This document shows, piece by piece, positions 15,227 to 22,121 of a stretch of 23,333 nt of DNA. The translations under genes were made by a program, and so were the position numbers. The DNA is from Nitrospirota bacterium (GTDB taxonomy: Bacteria; Nitrospirota; Thermodesulfovibrionia; Thermodesulfovibrionales; JdFR-88), in contig JAKAMR010000035.1 of assembly GCA_021812785.1 (NCBI GenBank), positions 1 through 23,333 of the forward strand, given 5' to 3'. A model generated the notes under the pieces. The model searched no databases. It was not told the DNA's origin and worked only from the letters and a program-made list of their open reading frames with translations. Within the stretch, counting starts at the first letter, position 1, and the number at the start of each line of letters is the position of its first letter.

Positions 15227-16567
15227 ATGCTGGGTCTGAATTATTCATTCATGATGGCCGAAGCCATTGGGTCAAAAGGCATTACAGGGCGCAAACTGGA
15301 GAGTTTCAGGGTAAAGGCCCTTGAAGCCATCGAGGAAATAAAACGCAAGCGCCATCCTGGTCTTGCTTTTATGGAGCTTCCCTGGCAGGATGTTTCCCCG
15401 GTAAGGGAAGCCGCGCAAAAGCTGAGGGATCTGGATAATTTCCTGCTGCTGGGTATCGGCGGCTCGGCCCTGGGGCCAAAGTGCATTCTTGAGGCCTTAA
15501 GCCCGTTTCATAACCTGAGGGAAGGCAAGGGCCCCAAGGTGTTCGTCTATGAGAATGTGGACCCTGCAACGCTCAAATACATCCTTTCCAGCCTTGACCT
15601 GAAAAAAACAGGCATTAACGTGATTAGCAAGTCCGGGGGCACTTCCGAGACCGCCGCCTCTTTCATGATCCTGTATGAAATGTTGGAAAAAGCCGTTGGC
15701 AGGGAGGCCGCAAACAGGTTTGTCCTTACGACGGACCCCGAAAAGGGTGACCTGCGGAAACTTGCCGCAACCGGCATGAGCGCTCTGTCCATTCCGCCTG
15801 GCGTCGGCGGAAGGTATTCCGTATTGTCACCGGTGGGTCTGCTGATGGCGGAGGTTATCGGGGCGGATTCCGAAGAACTCCTTGCGGGCGCGAAAGAGGC
15901 TCACGAGAAATGCCTGGACTGCAACTTCTGGGAAAACCCGGCCATAGTTGCCGCAACACTCTATTATGTGATGCAGAGGGATGAGGGAAGGGCAATAGAT
16001 GTTTTGATCCCCTATGCCGACCGGCTTAAATCCTTTTCCGAGTGGTTTTGCCAGCTCTGGTCCGAAAGCCTTGGCAAACAGGGCAGGGGCTTCACGCCTT
16101 ATCCATCCGTAGGGACAACGGACCAGCACTCCCAGGTCCAGCTGTGGATGGAGGGGCCGGAAGACAAGGTGATCACCTTCCTCAGGGTGGAGGATTACGA
16201 GGCGGACTTTACCATTCCGGATGTGTTCGGCCAGTATGAGGGCATGTCTTTTCTGCGGGGGCAGAGCCTGGCAGGGCTAATAAAGGCGGAGGAGGAAGCC
16301 ACCGAGCTTGCCCTGGCCAAGGCGGGAAGGCCCAACATGGCCATTACCATTCCGAAGGTGGACGCCTATTACCTGGGAATGCTTTTTTATTTCTTCGAGG
16401 TGGTAACTGTCCTTGCAGGCCACTTTCTGGGCGTAAACCCCTTTGACCAACCCTCTGTTGAGGAGGGGAAAAGGCTGACTTTCGGCCTCATGGGTAAAAA
16501 GGGGTTCGAGGACAAAAAAAGAGAGGTTGTCCAGGCCAGGGACAAAAAAAGCCAATTCAAAATCTAA
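15227..16567 (+). CDS. pgi: Glucose-6-phosphate isomerase
   Basis: This 446-residue enzyme of the short bacterial class (about 450 residues, as in Firmicutes) interconverts glucose-6-phosphate and fructose-6-phosphate in the cytoplasm. Sugar-isomerase (SIS) motifs are clear: LLLGIGGSALGPK near residue 75, VISKSGGTSETAAS near 135, and the pgi signature region with GVGGRYSVLSPVG, then GTTDQHSQVQLWMEGP. AAGGAGG lies 8 bases before the ATG. It is a single-gene unit by spacing, with about 170 bases before it and 150 after. In an autotroph it would serve gluconeogenesis from acetyl-CoA. There is no functional tie to the hydrogenase operon that follows. Confidence 0.95.
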   Translation: MLGLNYSFMMAEAIGSKGITGRKLESFRVKALEAIEEIKRKRHPGLAFMELPWQDVSPVREAAQKLRDLDNFLLLGIGGSALGPKCILEALSPFHNLREGKGPKVFVYENVDPATLKYILSSLDLKKTGINVISKSGGTSETAASFMILYEMLEKAVGREAANRFVLTTDPEKGDLRKLAATGMSALSIPPGVGGRYSVLSPVGLLMAEVIGADSEELLAGAKEAHEKCLDCNFWENPAIVAATLYYVMQRDEGRAIDVLIPYADRLKSFSEWFCQLWSESLGKQGRGFTPYPSVGTTDQHSQVQLWMEGPEDKVITFLRVEDYEADFTIPDVFGQYEGMSFLRGQSLAGLIKAEEEATELALAKAGRPNMAITIPKVDAYYLGMLFYFFEVVTVLAGHFLGVNPFDQPSVEEGKRLTFGLMGKKGFEDKKREVVQARDKKSQFKI

Positions 16568-16609
16568 GTGTTAGTTGCGAAACTTATTGATAAATATAAA
16601 AAATTCTTA

Positions 16610-16638
16610 TTGAAATAAAAATTTTTTTGAATTAATAT
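16610..16638 (+). promoter_or_regulatory. hyaA: Promoter for the hydrogenase operon
   Basis: TTGAAA and TAATAT are separated by exactly 17 bases, a good match to the housekeeping sigma consensus in a strongly AT-rich stretch. Transcription would begin near 16645, about 73 bases before the small-subunit start. No sigma-54 -24/-12 element is seen. The rest of the gap between pgi and the hydrogenase holds nothing else recognisable. Confidence 0.55.
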
Positions 16639-16717
16639 CTTTCAAAAAAGAGGGAGGCATAACTTAATAGGCAAGCCGTAATCCTGCATAAAAGAGAAGA
16701 AAAGGGGGTTTATCTCC

Positions 16718-17800
16718 ATGGCGGAAGCAAGCGGGAGCATTTATGATTCCCTGAGGAAAAAAGGGGTATCAAGAAGAGACTTCATGAAGTTCTGCTCATT
16801 GATGGCGGCAACCCTGGCTCTGCCGGTTGGCGGTGCAGCCAAGATAGCCCAGGCGCTCGAAAAGGCCCAAAAACCCACGCTCGTATGGCTTGAATACCAG
16901 GACTGCTGCGGCAACACAGAATCCTTCCTGAGGGCAAATGACCCCACAGTCGCCCAGATCGTTCTCGATCTCCTGTCCGTTGACTACCACGAAACAATAA
17001 TGGCCCCAGCCGGCAAGCAGGCTGAAAAATCTCTCTCCGATGTCGTTAAAAACCAGAAAGGCAAGTACCTTGTTGTGGTTGAGGGGGCCATCCCGCTTAA
17101 GGACGGCGGCGTTTACTGCACGGTGGGGGGCAGGGCGGCTGTCGACATAGCGAGAGAGGTCTGCGGCAATGCCATGGCCACGATAGCGATGGGGGCATGC
17201 GCCTGGGACGGGGGTATCCCCGCCGCTGCGCCCAATCCCACCGGAGCGGTCGGGGTGAAGGACGCGGTAAAGGGCATCACTCTTATCAATCTTCCCGGTT
17301 GCCCCGCAAACGTCGTAAACCTCACCGGCACGGTAGTGCATCTCCTGACATTTGGAAGCCTGCCGCTTACGGATTCCATGGGAAGGCCGCTTTTTGCATA
17401 CGGCCGCAGGATCCACGACGACTGCGAAAGAAGGGCCCATTACGACGCCGGCCGGTTCGTACAGGCATGGGGAGACGAAGGGCATAAACATGGCTGGTGC
17501 CTTTACCAGATGGGCTGCAAGGGCCCTGAGACCTACAAGAACTGCCCCGCCCAGAGGTGGAACCAGGGCACAAGCTGGCCCGTCGAGGCGGGGCACGGCT
17601 GCATAGGGTGCGCGGCGCCCCATTTCTGGGACACGATGACCCCGTTTTACAAGAGGCTTGAGCACGTGCCGGGCTTTGGGGTAGAGGCCAATGCGGACAA
17701 GGTCGGCGCGGGTCTTGCAGCGGCCACCGCCGCGGGCCTTATTGTCCACAGGATAGTGAGGGCTTCCAAAAAGAAATCATCCCAGGAGGAGGAGAAATAA
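16718..17800 (+). CDS. hyaA: [NiFe] hydrogenase small subunit, group 1, Tat-exported and membrane-anchored
   Basis: This 360-residue Fe-S subunit relays electrons from the Ni-Fe site to the cytochrome b on the outer face of the membrane. A twin-arginine signal is present (SRRDFMK at residues 18-24, hydrophobic stretch to about 46), and a C-terminal membrane anchor (about 323-342) is typical of group 1. Medial and distal cluster motifs are intact (IHDDC, GWCLYQMGCKGP, NCP, GHGCIGC), as are two proximal ligands (GACAWDGG, LPGCP). The first proximal motif is abnormal: residues 62-69 read DCCGNTES where CxGC is usual, so the second Cys is Asn66 and an extra Cys64 appears. GGGGG precedes the ATG. 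The large subunit begins 3 bases after the stop. Confidence 0.95.
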   Translation: MAEASGSIYDSLRKKGVSRRDFMKFCSLMAATLALPVGGAAKIAQALEKAQKPTLVWLEYQDCCGNTESFLRANDPTVAQIVLDLLSVDYHETIMAPAGKQAEKSLSDVVKNQKGKYLVVVEGAIPLKDGGVYCTVGGRAAVDIAREVCGNAMATIAMGACAWDGGIPAAAPNPTGAVGVKDAVKGITLINLPGCPANVVNLTGTVVHLLTFGSLPLTDSMGRPLFAYGRRIHDDCERRAHYDAGRFVQAWGDEGHKHGWCLYQMGCKGPETYKNCPAQRWNQGTSWPVEAGHGCIGCAAPHFWDTMTPFYKRLEHVPGFGVEANADKVGAGLAAATAAGLIVHRIVRASKKKSSQEEEK

Positions 17801-17803
17801 TAA

Positions 17804-19513
17804 ATGCCTAAGATCGCTATTGATCCCATAACCAGGATCGAGGGACATCTGAGAGTCGAGGCGCAGGTGGACGGGGGGCAGGTAAAGGACGCATGGTCAT
17901 CCAGCACAATGTTCAGGGGCATCGAGCTAATACTTAAGAACAGGGACCCTCGGGACGCCTGGGCGTTCGCCCAGAGGATATGAGGCGTTTGAACGACGGT
18001 TCACGCCACCAGCTCCGTGAGAGCTGTAGAAAACGCGCTTCAGATAACGATACCGGACAATGCAAGGATCATCAGGAACATTATCACGGGCATTCAGTAT
18101 GTGCAGGATCACACCATCCATTTTTACCACCTGCACGCCCTGGACTGGGTTGACATTGTCAGCGCCCTGAAGGCGGACCCGGGCAAGACCTCTGACCTTG
18201 CCCAGTCCATCTCGGACTGGCACAACTCCAGCAAGACCTATTTCGCCGGGGTGCAGGACAAGCTCAAGTCGTTTGTGGAAGGGGGCCAGTTGGGCCTCTT
18301 CGCCAACGCATACTGGGGACATCCGGCCTACAAGTTGCCGCCGGAGGCCAACCTGATGGCGGTGGCGCATTACCTTGAGGCCCTGGACTGGCAGAAAAAC
18401 ATCATCCGCATCCATGCCATCCTGGGCAGCAAGAACCCGCACGCGCAGACCTATCTGGTGGGTGGGATGGCAACGGCCATGAACCCGAATGACGAGTCCA
18501 CGCTCAACGCAAACAGCATAGCCCATATGCTGCAGATGGCCCAGACCGCGAAGGAGTTCGTGGAGAAGGTCTATGTGCCAGACCTCTTGGCCATAGCCTC
18601 TTTTTACAAGGACTGGGCGGGCATCGGGGCTGGTGTGGGCAGTTATCTGTCTTATGGCGAGTTCCCTAAAGACAACGTCTCAAATACGGACAACCTCTTT
18701 TTGCCCAGAGGCAGGATACTGGAGAAGGACCTGTCGAAGGTCCATCCGGTGGACCAGCAGAAGGTGGCCGAGTATATAGCCCATTCATGGTACACCTACC
18801 CTGAAGGCAATAACGTCTCAAAGCACCCGTGGGACGGCGTTACGGATTACAAGTACACGGGGCCGAAGCCTCCGTACGAGTTCCTTGACACAGACAAGAA
18901 ATACAGCTGGGTCAAGGCCCCGCGCTACGAGGACAAGCCCATGGAAGTGGGCCCGCTTGCAAGGATGCTTGTGGCGTACGCGTCCGGCCACCAGAGAGTA
19001 AAGGAAGTTGTGGATGGCGCCCTGAAGAAACTGGGCGTGGGGCCTGCGGCGCTCTTTTCGACCCTGGGCAGGACAGCGGCAAGGGGGATCGAAACCCTTG
19101 TGGTGGCCGAGGCGCTGCCGGACTGGATAGGCCAGCTTGCCGGTAACATGAAGAAGGGGGATCTGCGCATACACGACAACTCGAAGTGGGAGCCTTCCAC
19201 ATGGCCCTCCGAGGCCAAGGGCTACGGCTTCCACGAGGCGCCGCGCGGTTCTCTCTGCCATTGGGTAAGGATCAAGGACGGCAAGATATCCAATTACCAG
19301 TGCGTGGTCCCCGGCACGTGGAACGCCTCTCCCAGGGACGCCAAGGGGCAAAGGGGGCCGTATGAGACGGCGCTCATTGGCACCCCCGTGGCGAAACCGG
19401 AGGAGCCTCTGGAGATATTGCGTACGGTGCACTCGTTTGACCCCTGCCTTGCCTGCGCCGTTCACGTAACCGACGTAAACAGGAAAGAGCTTCTCAAGGT
19501 GAAGGTATCTTGA
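17804..19513 (+). CDS. hyaB: [NiFe] hydrogenase large subunit with two in-frame TGA codons at the N-terminal nickel ligands (probable Sec60 and Sec63)
   Basis: This is a catalytic subunit of 569 residues, if both TGA codons (17981-17983 and 17990-17992) are read through. The ATG follows AGGAGGAGG and gives the family start [15 protein letters not shown]. The L1 motif, normally RICGVCTTVHA, reads RI-TGA-GV-TGA-TTVHA, so both nickel-binding Cys codons are TGA. The frame then runs uninterrupted for 506 codons with full family similarity to L2, DPCLACAVH (Cys548, Cys551), and a 15-residue tail that HyaD-type proteases remove after His554. TGA is an ordinary stop for many neighbours, so it is not reassigned. 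A candidate selenocysteine-insertion hairpin lies at 18010-18026. In known [NiFeSe] enzymes the selenocysteine is in L2, not L1. Alternatives are a double nonsense mutation or sequencing error; both would have to hit exactly these two codons. Confidence 0.85.
18010..18026 (+). promoter_or_regulatory. Candidate bacterial SECIS hairpin downstream of the two TGA codons
   Basis: CAGCTC (18010-18015) pairs with GAGCTG (18021-18026), closing a five-base loop CGTGA that has G at its second position. The loop begins 23 bases after the second TGA and 32 after the first. That is within the roughly 16-37 base window I recall for bacterial SECIS elements, so one hairpin could serve both codons. A competing stem pairs TCACG (18001-18005) with CGTGA (18016-18020). 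Confidence 0.4.
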
Positions 19514-19531
19514 GGAAGGGAGGACGCCAAA

Positions 19532-20194
19532 ATGGCTGCTGAGCGGAAGAGGACTTATATCTGGGAGATCCCGGTCCGGTTGACCCACTGGGTCAATTTC
19601 TTCGCTATCATCTTCCTTTCGGTAACGGGGATATACATTGGCGGGCCTTTTATCCATCCCACCTCCGATCAGAGCTTTACAATGGGCTGGATGAGGTTTA
19701 TCCACCTGGTTGCGGGCTATACGCTCCTGATGATGATCGTCATCAGGGTCTACTGGTCTTTTGCCGGTAACAGGTACGCCAACTGGCGGGTTTTTTTGCC
19801 GCTTACCGGGAGGCAGAGGCACGACCTGGGCGACGCCACGAAATATTACCTTTTCGTGAGCAAAAAACCCCCGTACGCCGCCGGGCACACCATGTGCGCG
19901 GGGATCGCCTATTTTGTGCTTTTTCTACTGTTTTTGTTCCAGATATTTTCCGGGTTTGCGCTTTTTTCGTACAACAGCCCGGGGCTTGTCCACCAGGTCC
20001 TGGGCGGGTGGCTGACTTCGCTCATGAATATCCAGGCGATCAGGTTCTGGCACCATATGGTCATGTATTTCATATGGGTGATAGCCCTTATTCATGTGTA
20101 TCTGGCCGTCTGGCTTGATTCCGTTGAGGGCAACGGGCTTATGGGCTCCATCTTCGGGGGCTACAAGTTCATAACAGGCAAGGAGTGGGAATGA
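19532..20194 (+). CDS. hyaC: Hydrogenase cytochrome b subunit
   Basis: This 220-residue integral membrane protein with four hydrophobic helices is of the HyaC/HupC/CybH family, which takes electrons from the hydrogenase small subunit and reduces the quinone pool. Candidate haem-ligand histidines are in LTHWVNF (helix 1), FIHLVAGY (helix 2) and FWHHMVMY with LIHVYLAVW (helix 4). The start follows GGAAGGGAGG 19 bases after the large-subunit stop. Its presence, with the Tat signal and anchor on the small subunit, shows a respiratory, H2-oxidising membrane enzyme rather than a soluble one. The stop overlaps the next possible ATG codons, but those are in a frame that closes quickly. Confidence 0.92.
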   Translation: MAAERKRTYIWEIPVRLTHWVNFFAIIFLSVTGIYIGGPFIHPTSDQSFTMGWMRFIHLVAGYTLLMMIVIRVYWSFAGNRYANWRVFLPLTGRQRHDLGDATKYYLFVSKKPPYAAGHTMCAGIAYFVLFLLFLFQIFSGFALFSYNSPGLVHQVLGGWLTSLMNIQAIRFWHHMVMYFIWVIALIHVYLAVWLDSVEGNGLMGSIFGGYKFITGKEWE

Positions 20195-20227
20195 TGGACG
20201 CTGCCCCGAAGGGGAAGTTGGTAAAAT

Positions 20228-20836
20228 TTGGATAGATCAACAAACAGCACTGCTGGCCCCGCACAGGCAACTGTAACCGTCCTGGGATTGGGCAATATCC
20301 TCATGGGCGACGAAGGGGCGGGTGTTCGCGCGCTGGACGCTCTCCGGGAACGGTATGAATTCCCGGAGAGCGTCCGTTTTCTGGACGGCGGAACGCTGGG
20401 ACTAGACCTTATCTTTTACCTTGAAGACACGGAAAAACTGCTGGTCATCGACGCCATTGATTCAGGCGCGCCCCCCGGCACCATAAAAATACTTGAAGGT
20501 CCGGAAATACCCTCGGTGCTTGCCGGAAAATTTTCGGTCCACCAGATAGGCCTGCAGGACCTCTTCTTTGCACTTGACATCATGGAAAAAAGGCCCTCCC
20601 ACGCCTGCCTGGTGGGCGTCGTGCCGAAAGTTGTCGATCTGGGGCTGGAGCTTTCCCCGGAGGTAAAAAAAGCGCTTCCAGGCGTTTCGGATGCCGTGGT
20701 GGGAAGGCTCGGCGGCTGGGGAATAAGCGTAAAGGAAAAAGCGGGCTTTAATTCAAGTGGGAAGCGGGCAAGTGGGAAGCGGGCTGCAAGTGGCAGGCGG
20801 ACAAGTTGGGAAAACAAACGGGGTGATGTAAGATAA
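20228..20836 (+). CDS. hyaD: Hydrogenase maturation endopeptidase (HyaD/HupD family)
   Basis: This protein of about 202 residues is a nickel-dependent protease that trims the C-terminal tail of the large subunit after the Ni-Fe site is loaded. The family opening VLGLGNILMGDEG is clear (Glu29 as metal ligand), followed by the Asp of VIDAID and the His of FSVHQIG, the usual three ligands. The start is uncertain: an in-frame stop at 20222-20224 leaves TTG 20228 as the first codon, giving a 15-residue head before the conserved part. After residue about 175 the sequence leaves the family and runs into a basic tail (GKRASGKRA...) encoded by a 15-base tandem repeat, so the tail is probably an extension. 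Since the partner large subunit has ordinary cysteines in L2, normal processing is expected. Confidence 0.9.
   Translation: MDRSTNSTAGPAQATVTVLGLGNILMGDEGAGVRALDALRERYEFPESVRFLDGGTLGLDLIFYLEDTEKLLVIDAIDSGAPPGTIKILEGPEIPSVLAGKFSVHQIGLQDLFFALDIMEKRPSHACLVGVVPKVVDLGLELSPEVKKALPGVSDAVVGRLGGWGISVKEKAGFNSSGKRASGKRAASGRRTSWENKRGDVR
20754..20812 (+). repeat. 15-bp tandem repeat at the 3' end of hyaD
   Basis: CAAGTGGGAAGCGGG occurs twice exactly (20754-20768 and 20769-20783), then in two degenerate copies starting at 20787 and 20802. It stays in frame and encodes Ser-Gly-Lys-Arg-Ala-like units beyond the conserved protease domain. Copy number may vary among strains. Confidence 0.85.
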
Positions 20837-20839
20837 AAT

Positions 20840-21076
20840 ATGTGCCTGGCCATACCTTCAAAGATAATCGTCAAAAACGGTTTCGAGGCCACGGTGGACA
20901 TCTACGGAGCAAGAAGGAAGGTAAACCTGATGCTCCTTCCTGAGGACGCCTCCGTGGGGGAATACGTGCTCGTCCATGCAGGGTTCGCCATCCAGAAAAT
21001 AGACGACGCCGCAGCCAAGGACGCAATCGGCCTCATAGATGAGATACTAAAAACCCTCGAACAGGAAGACGCATAA
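20840..21076 (+). CDS. hypC: Hydrogenase assembly chaperone HypC
   Basis: This 78-residue HypC/HybG-family protein has the invariant MCLAIP start, whose Cys2 binds the Fe(CN)2CO precursor and the large subunit during maturation, then the conserved region DIYGARRKVNLMLLPE and the V-HAGFAI motif. It lies 3 bases after the hyaD stop and is surely in the hydrogenase operon. HypC normally contacts an N-terminal Cys of the immature large subunit, which here would be one of the two TGA-encoded positions, so its interaction may involve selenocysteine. The other hyp genes (A, B, D, E, F) are not in the window. Confidence 0.95.
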   Translation: MCLAIPSKIIVKNGFEATVDIYGARRKVNLMLLPEDASVGEYVLVHAGFAIQKIDDAAAKDAIGLIDEILKTLEQEDA

Positions 21077-21078
21077 CA

Positions 21079-21113
21079 AAAAGGCCGATCTTGCGGTTCC
21101 TTGTCTTTTTCGC
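21079..21113 (+). terminator. Weak possible terminator after hypC
   Basis: AAGGCC (21081-21086) can pair with GG-CCTT (21095-21102, with a two-base bulge) around the loop GATCTTGC, followed after two bases by CTTTTT. The stem is short and bulged, so termination may be partial. Confidence 0.3.
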
Positions 21114-21135
21114 TGTTTTCTCATAAACTAACCTG

Positions 21136-21786
21136 ATGCTTGCCGTGGTCCTCGCGGGTGGGGAGAACAAAAGGCTCCCCGTCACAAAAGGCCTCATCGA
21201 TATCGGTGGCAGGAGGCTCATAGAGACCATCCTTGACCGCCTCGCCGCCTATTTTGACAGGCTGGCAATAAGCACGAACGAGCCAGAAAAATATTTCTAT
21301 CTGGGTGTCCCGCTGGTAGGGGATGTCTACCCTGTGCGGGGGCCGATGACGGGCATATTTTCGGTCCTGTCGTGGATGGAGGATGCGGATGGGCAGGCCT
21401 TTTTTGTTGCCTGCGACATGCCTTCCATAAATGTTGAGCTTGCGGCCAGGCTGTATGAAACAAGGACCTCCGGGTGGGATGTTCTGGCCCCTCTCTGGCA
21501 GGGGCGGCCGGAGCCACTTTTTTCGTTCTATAGTTCGCGGTGCCTGCCGTTGCTTGAAAAAAGTATCCTGGCCGGACTAAACGGTGAGAAGGAATTATCG
21601 CTTCGGAAGTTCCTGGAGACGGCTTCCACCCGTTTCCTTGAGGAAGATGCCGTAAAAGAGATTGACCCCCAGGGACGCTCATTTATTAACATTAATACAG
21701 AGGATGATCTGAAGAGCGCAATGGAGACGGCATTTAATAATAAACATAAAAAAAAGCCTGTCAGGACGCAGCAGGAGGTATTCTAA
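21136..21786 (+). CDS. mobA: Molybdenum cofactor guanylyltransferase
   Basis: This 216-residue MobA-family nucleotidyltransferase adds GMP to molybdopterin to make the guanine dinucleotide cofactor of enzymes such as formate dehydrogenase. Visible motifs are VVLAGGENKRLPVTKG (the GTP-binding loop; the family usually has LAGGxSxRMGxxK, so it is slightly divergent), ACDMPSIN (the CDMP metal-site motif), GPMTGIFSVL, and the C-terminal NINTEDDL. Length is normal. No Shine-Dalgarno sequence precedes the ATG, and a -10-like CATAAA lies 8 bases before it. Other nucleotidyltransferases share the fold, but GPMTGI, CDMP and NINTEDDL together favour MobA. Confidence 0.87.
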   Translation: MLAVVLAGGENKRLPVTKGLIDIGGRRLIETILDRLAAYFDRLAISTNEPEKYFYLGVPLVGDVYPVRGPMTGIFSVLSWMEDADGQAFFVACDMPSINVELAARLYETRTSGWDVLAPLWQGRPEPLFSFYSSRCLPLLEKSILAGLNGEKELSLRKFLETASTRFLEEDAVKEIDPQGRSFININTEDDLKSAMETAFNNKHKKKPVRTQQEVF

Positions 21787-21868
21787 AATGGGCAGCGAGC
21801 GTACCGCGAAGGGCAAGCGAGCGGACTATGACTAATAGAAAATTCCCTACATTCGATGCCCGGAGGGC
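21787..21868 (+). other. Short stretch with two mini-ORFs and a hairpin before the tatA-like gene
   Basis: A strong AGGAGG (21773-21778) inside the end of mobA lies 9 bases before ATG 21788, which opens only a 15-codon frame ending at 21835. A second 14-codon frame runs 21828-21872. The heptamer GCGAGCG appears twice (about 21796 and 21817). ATGCCC (21856-21861) and GGGCAT (21865-21870) form a perfect 6-bp hairpin whose loop and 3' arm hold the only Shine-Dalgarno-like GGAGG before the tatA-like frame. I cannot tell whether the mini-ORFs are real or part of a degraded or dispersed element. Confidence 0.4.
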
Positions 21869-22057
21869 ATAAAAATCGGCGATCTGCTGATCATCCTTCT
21901 GATCGTACTTTTGGCGGCCGGGAGATCCAGGCTCAGGGAAGTCGCTGGAGGCCTTGGCGCGGCCGTAAAAAATTTCAGGCGGGAGGCCTCGGGGCGGGGC
22001 GAGATCAACATCACGCCGCCTGGCGGAAGTCCACGGAAAAGGAAGCCGGGCCGGTAA
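21869..22057 (+). CDS. tatA: TatA-like twin-arginine translocase subunit with a non-canonical start
   Basis: This frame of about 62 codons translates to a TatA/TatE-like protein: a short IGDLLIILLIVLLAAG membrane helix, the hinge GRSRLREVAGGLG, an amphipathic helix AAVKNFRREAS, and a basic tail ending PRKRKPGR. TatA forms the export pore for folded proteins with twin-arginine signals, such as the hydrogenase small subunit in this window. The frame has no ATG, GTG or TTG: after the in-frame stop at 21836 the only candidates are ATA (21869) and ATC (21875), and GGAGG at 21862-21866 fits the ATC by distance. One A fewer in the AAAAA run at 21871-21875 would join ATG 21856 to this frame, so a sequencing indel or real frameshift is possible. 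The fold assignment is good; expression is uncertain. Confidence 0.65.
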   Translation: MKIGDLLIILLIVLLAAGRSRLREVAGGLGAAVKNFRREASGRGEINITPPGGSPRKRKPGR

Positions 22058-22121
22058 AAGAAAAAGATGCGGATTTCCAGGCGGGAAAATATTTTTAAGG
22101 ATAGATGAAGGGAATGATTTA

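Noticed and set aside
17981..17992. The two TGA codons as evidence of a pseudogene or split gene.
   Set aside because: They fall only on the two invariant Cys codons, and the remaining 506 codons are open and well conserved to the maturation tail. A split product starting at GTG 18017 would lack half the nickel ligands. Kept as an alternative but judged unlikely.
21856..22098. 80-codon frame overlapping the tatA-like region as a gene.
   Set aside because: Its translation is low-complexity and basic with no membrane helix, while the frame shifted by one base has a clear TatA pattern.
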